This document shows, one piece after another, positions 61,756 through 64,000 of a stretch of DNA of 64,000 bases. The notes under the pieces were generated by a model, which saw nothing but the letters and a program-made list of their open reading frames with translations, was not told where the DNA came from and made no database searches. Location of the stretch: the NCBI RefSeq assembly GCF_015070855.1, contig NZ_JADDIX010000008.1, positions 22,237 to 86,236 of the forward strand, written 5' to 3'. The stretch is from Pseudomonas lopnurensis (GTDB taxonomy: Bacteria > Pseudomonadota > Gammaproteobacteria > Pseudomonadales > Pseudomonadaceae). The translations under genes and the position numbers were made by a program. The first letter of the stretch is position 1, and each line of letters begins with the position of its first letter.

Positions 61756-62733
61756 CGCCATCTGGTAAGCCGTTTCCAGCGCGACCTGCAGGCTGCCGGT
61801 GTCGATCCGGCCGCTGCCGGCGAGGTCCAGGGCGGTGCCGTGGTCGACCGAGGTGCGTACGATCGGCAGGCCGAGGGTGACATTGACCGCGGCGCCGAAG
61901 CCCTTGTACTTGAGCACCGGCAGGCCCTGGTCGTGGTACATCGCCAGGACCGCGTCGCAGTGTTCGAGGTGTTTCGGGGTGAATAGCGTATCGGCTGGCA
62001 ACGGGCCGATCAGGTTCATGCCTTCGGTGCGCAACCGCTCGAGTGTCGGCGCGATGATCTCGATTTCCTCGCGCCCCAGATGACCGCTCTCGCCGGCATG
62101 CGGATTGAGCCCGCAGACCAGGATGCGCGGCTGTGCGATGCCGAACTTATCGACGAGATCGGCGTGCAGGATGCGCGTGACCCGCTCCAGACGTTCGCTA
62201 GTGATGGCGGCGGCGACGTCCTTGAGCGGCAGGTGCGTGGTGACCAGCGCCACGCGCAGGCCGCGGGTGGCGAGCATCATCACCACCTGCTCGGTATGGG
62301 TCAGCTCGGCGAGGAACTCGGTATGGCCGGAAAAGGGAATGCCGGCCTCGTTGATCACGCCCTTGTGCACCGGCGCGGTGATCATCCCGGCGAAGGCGCC
62401 GTCGAGGCAGCCACGGCCGGCGCGGGTCAGCGTTTCCAGTACATAGGGGGCGTTGCGCGGGTCCAGCCGACCCGCCGTCACCGGTGCCTGCAGCGGGGTG
62501 TCCCAGACGTACAGGCTGCCGGCGGGCGCCGGTTCGCTCGGCCAGGCGTCGGGCGTCGCCTGCAGCAGTCGGATATCCATGCCAAGCACGGCGGCCCGCT
62601 CGGCGAGCAGGTCGGCATTGGCGATGGCGATCAGGGTATGCGGTTGGGCCGTACGGGCGAGCAGCAGGCAGAGGTCGGGGCCGATGCCGGCCGGCTCGCC
62701 GGGGGTGAGAACGAAGGGGCGGGAAGCAATCAT
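61720..62733 (-). CDS. pdxA: 4-hydroxythreonine-4-phosphate dehydrogenase
   Basis: A 337-residue PdxA in pyridoxal phosphate synthesis, oxidising 4-phosphohydroxy-threonine. [23 protein letters not shown] and [11 protein letters not shown] are clear. ATG 62733 (MIASRPFVL). Its last ten or so residues ([12 protein letters not shown]) and the stop are encoded by the heptamer repeat. Confidence 0.96.
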   Translation of the reverse strand: MIASRPFVLTPGEPAGIGPDLCLLLARTAQPHTLIAIANADLLAERAAVLGMDIRLLQATPDAWPSEPAPAGSLYVWDTPLQAPVTAGRLDPRNAPYVLETLTRAGRGCLDGAFAGMITAPVHKGVINEAGIPFSGHTEFLAELTHTEQVVMMLATRGLRVALVTTHLPLKDVAAAITSERLERVTRILHADLVDKFGIAQPRILVCGLNPHAGESGHLGREEIEIIAPTLERLRTEGMNLIGPLPADTLFTPKHLEHCDAVLAMYHDQGLPVLKYKGFGAAVNVTLGLPIVRTSVDHGTALDLAGSGRIDTGSLQVALETAYQMAQAASRKLQAAS

Positions 62734-62828
62734 CGGCGTGCTCTCGGCATGGGGCGGCGGTTGCCCGCCTGAAATGAAAACGGGGTGGCGACCCTTCGGC
62801 CAACACCCCGCATCCTGGCTCGCAGCTT

Positions 62829-62902
62829 CGTAGGGTGGATCGCGCTTCATCGATCCACCGAGCGGAGTTGCGGTGGATGTAAAAAGCGACATCCACCCTA
62901 CG
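62829..62902. repeat. 74-bp inverted-repeat element between surA and pdxA
   Basis: Terminal inverted repeat CGTAGGGTGGAT/ATCCACCCTACG (12 bp), with internal hairpins. Resembles dispersed palindromic elements in Pseudomonas genomes and may be a miniature mobile element. Lies between the surA stop and the pdxA start. Confidence 0.75.
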
Positions 62903-62914
62903 CTTTTCTCCAGC

Positions 62915-64000
62915 TTAGAGCTTGATTTCCACGTAGGCTTCGTCGCGAATCTGGCGCAGCCAGGCCTGCAGTTCTTCGTCGTACTTGCGATTGCGCAGCA
63001 GGCTCAGGGCCTGTTGCTCGCGGAACTCCTCGCTGGCATCGGTGGCGCGACGGCCCAGAACCTCCAGGATGTGCCAGCCGTAGGGCGACCTGAAGACTTG
63101 AGACAGCTCGCCGCTCGTCGAGTTGGCCATGACTTCACGGAACTCGGGCACCAGCGAGGCGGGGTCGATCCAGTTCAGGTCGCCGCCGTTGAGGGCCGAG
63201 CCCGGATCCTCGGAAAAGCTCTTGGCCAGTTGGGCGAAGTCCTCGCCGGCGTCGATGCGGTCGCGCAGGCGCTGCACCAGCAGCCGCGCTTCGTCGTCGC
63301 TGCGGATCGCGCTGGGCTTGATCAGGATGTGGCGGACATGCACCTCGTCGCGGACCTGGGTCTCGCCGCCGCGCTTGTCCAGCAGCTTGAGCATGATGAA
63401 GCCCGGCGGCGTGCGCACCGGCTGGGTCACCTCGCCAACAGTCAGTTCGCGGACCTGGGTGTCGAAGGGCGGTGGCAATTGCGCCGCCTTGCGCCAGCCC
63501 ATGTCGCCGCCTTCCAGGGCGTTCTCGCTGCCCGAGCGGGAGACCGCGAGGCGGGCGAAATCGGCGCCTTGCTGCAACTGCTGGTAGGTGTCCATGGCCA
63601 GGCGCTCGGCGTCCTGGATGGTGGCCGAGTCGGCGGCTTCCGGCACGGCGATGAGGATATTGGCCAGGTGGTACTCCTCGGAGAGTTGCAGCTTGCCGAG
63701 GTCGGAGGCGAGGAAGTTCTGCACCTCCTGGTTGGATACCTGGACGCGTTCGGCGATCCGGCGCTGGCGCACGCGGCTGATGATCATCTCGCGGCGGATC
63801 TGCTCGCGGGCGGTTTCCAGGCTCAGGCCGTCGCGGGTCAGGGCGTCGCGAAATTGCTCCAGGGTCATGTTGTTGCGCTGGGCGATGGTGCCCATCGCCT
63901 GGTTGAGCTCTTCGTCGGAAATGCGAATCCCCGAGCGTTCGCCGATCTGTAGCTGCAGGTTCTCGGTGATCAGGCGCTCCAGCACCTGCTGCTGCAGCAC
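62915..64000 (-). CDS. surA: Periplasmic chaperone/PPIase SurA, 5' end outside window
   Basis: C-terminal 361 residues of SurA. The N-terminal chaperone part is followed by two parvulin domains (around [15 protein letters not shown] and [15 protein letters not shown]) and a C-terminal helix. It folds outer-membrane porins in the periplasm. The signal peptide and start lie beyond 64000. Confidence 0.95.
   Translation of the reverse strand: MLQQQVLERLITENLQLQIGERSGIRISDEELNQAMGTIAQRNNMTLEQFRDALTRDGLSLETAREQIRREMIISRVRQRRIAERVQVSNQEVQNFLASDLGKLQLSEEYHLANILIAVPEAADSATIQDAERLAMDTYQQLQQGADFARLAVSRSGSENALEGGDMGWRKAAQLPPPFDTQVRELTVGEVTQPVRTPPGFIMLKLLDKRGGETQVRDEVHVRHILIKPSAIRSDDEARLLVQRLRDRIDAGEDFAQLAKSFSEDPGSALNGGDLNWIDPASLVPEFREVMANSTSGELSQVFRSPYGWHILEVLGRRATDASEEFREQQALSLLRNRKYDEELQAWLRQIRDEAYVEIKL

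Overview
The window looks like a chromosome segment of a Pseudomonas-group gammaproteobacterium, most like the stutzeri/mendocina group (Stutzerimonas). The evidence is high GC, Pseudomonas-type HemE, TsaD, PlsY and PrkA proteins, the rpsU-dnaG-rpoD operon beside tsaD-plsY-folB-folK-cca, and the surA-pdxA-rsmA-apaG-apaH-glpE string. This assignment is by recognition, not by a database search.

Layout. (1) 1-8013, chromosome: a heptamer tandem repeat, hemE, an MFS exporter with a divergent LysR regulator, a small unknown gene, trxC, an O-acetylhomoserine sulfhydrylase and an SLC13/RCK permease. (2) 8014-44590, a 36.5-kb integrated element bounded by a perfect 45-bp direct repeat. The right copy is the 3' end of an intact CAU tRNA gene (probably tRNA-Ile2). 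The left copy is the displaced tRNA 3' end with the old tRNA terminator. (3) 44546-64000, chromosome: the tRNA, a small unknown gene, a CooA-like CRP/FNR regulator, rpoD, dnaG, rpsU, tsaD, plsY, folB, folK, cca, the spoVR-yeaH-prkA stress operon, glpE, apaH, apaG, rsmA, pdxA and a surA truncated by the window edge.

The element combines several modules. Integration and maintenance: tyrosine recombinase, AlpA-like excisionase candidate, TrfA-like initiator, and an origin with five iterons and two DnaA boxes. Transfer: a TraX-like protein, a DotI/TraM-like protein and a DotA/TraY-like protein, an R388-like stb block divergent from an accessory gene, and a 1360-residue relaxase-helicase-TOPRIM fusion. 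It lacks a recognisable coupling protein and most of a type IV secretion system, so it is probably mobilised by a helper. Carrying a few I-type secretion subunits while depending on a helper resembles the SGI1/IncC strategy. Cargo: small unknown genes, a nuclease-like gene, and a right-hand defence region. That region has a HEPN-like protein, a DEDDh exonuclease and a PLD nuclease separated by a recurring palindrome, Gabija-type OLD nuclease plus UvrD helicase preceded by a DUF3800 gene, an Abi_2 HEPN protein, and an HsdS/HsdM-like pair whose methyltransferase has altered catalytic motifs.

The most promising items for follow-up are the helper-hijack architecture, the palindrome-bounded gene row at 32004-35790, the DUF3800-Gabija operon, and the HsdM-like protein with His in place of the motif IV Asn.
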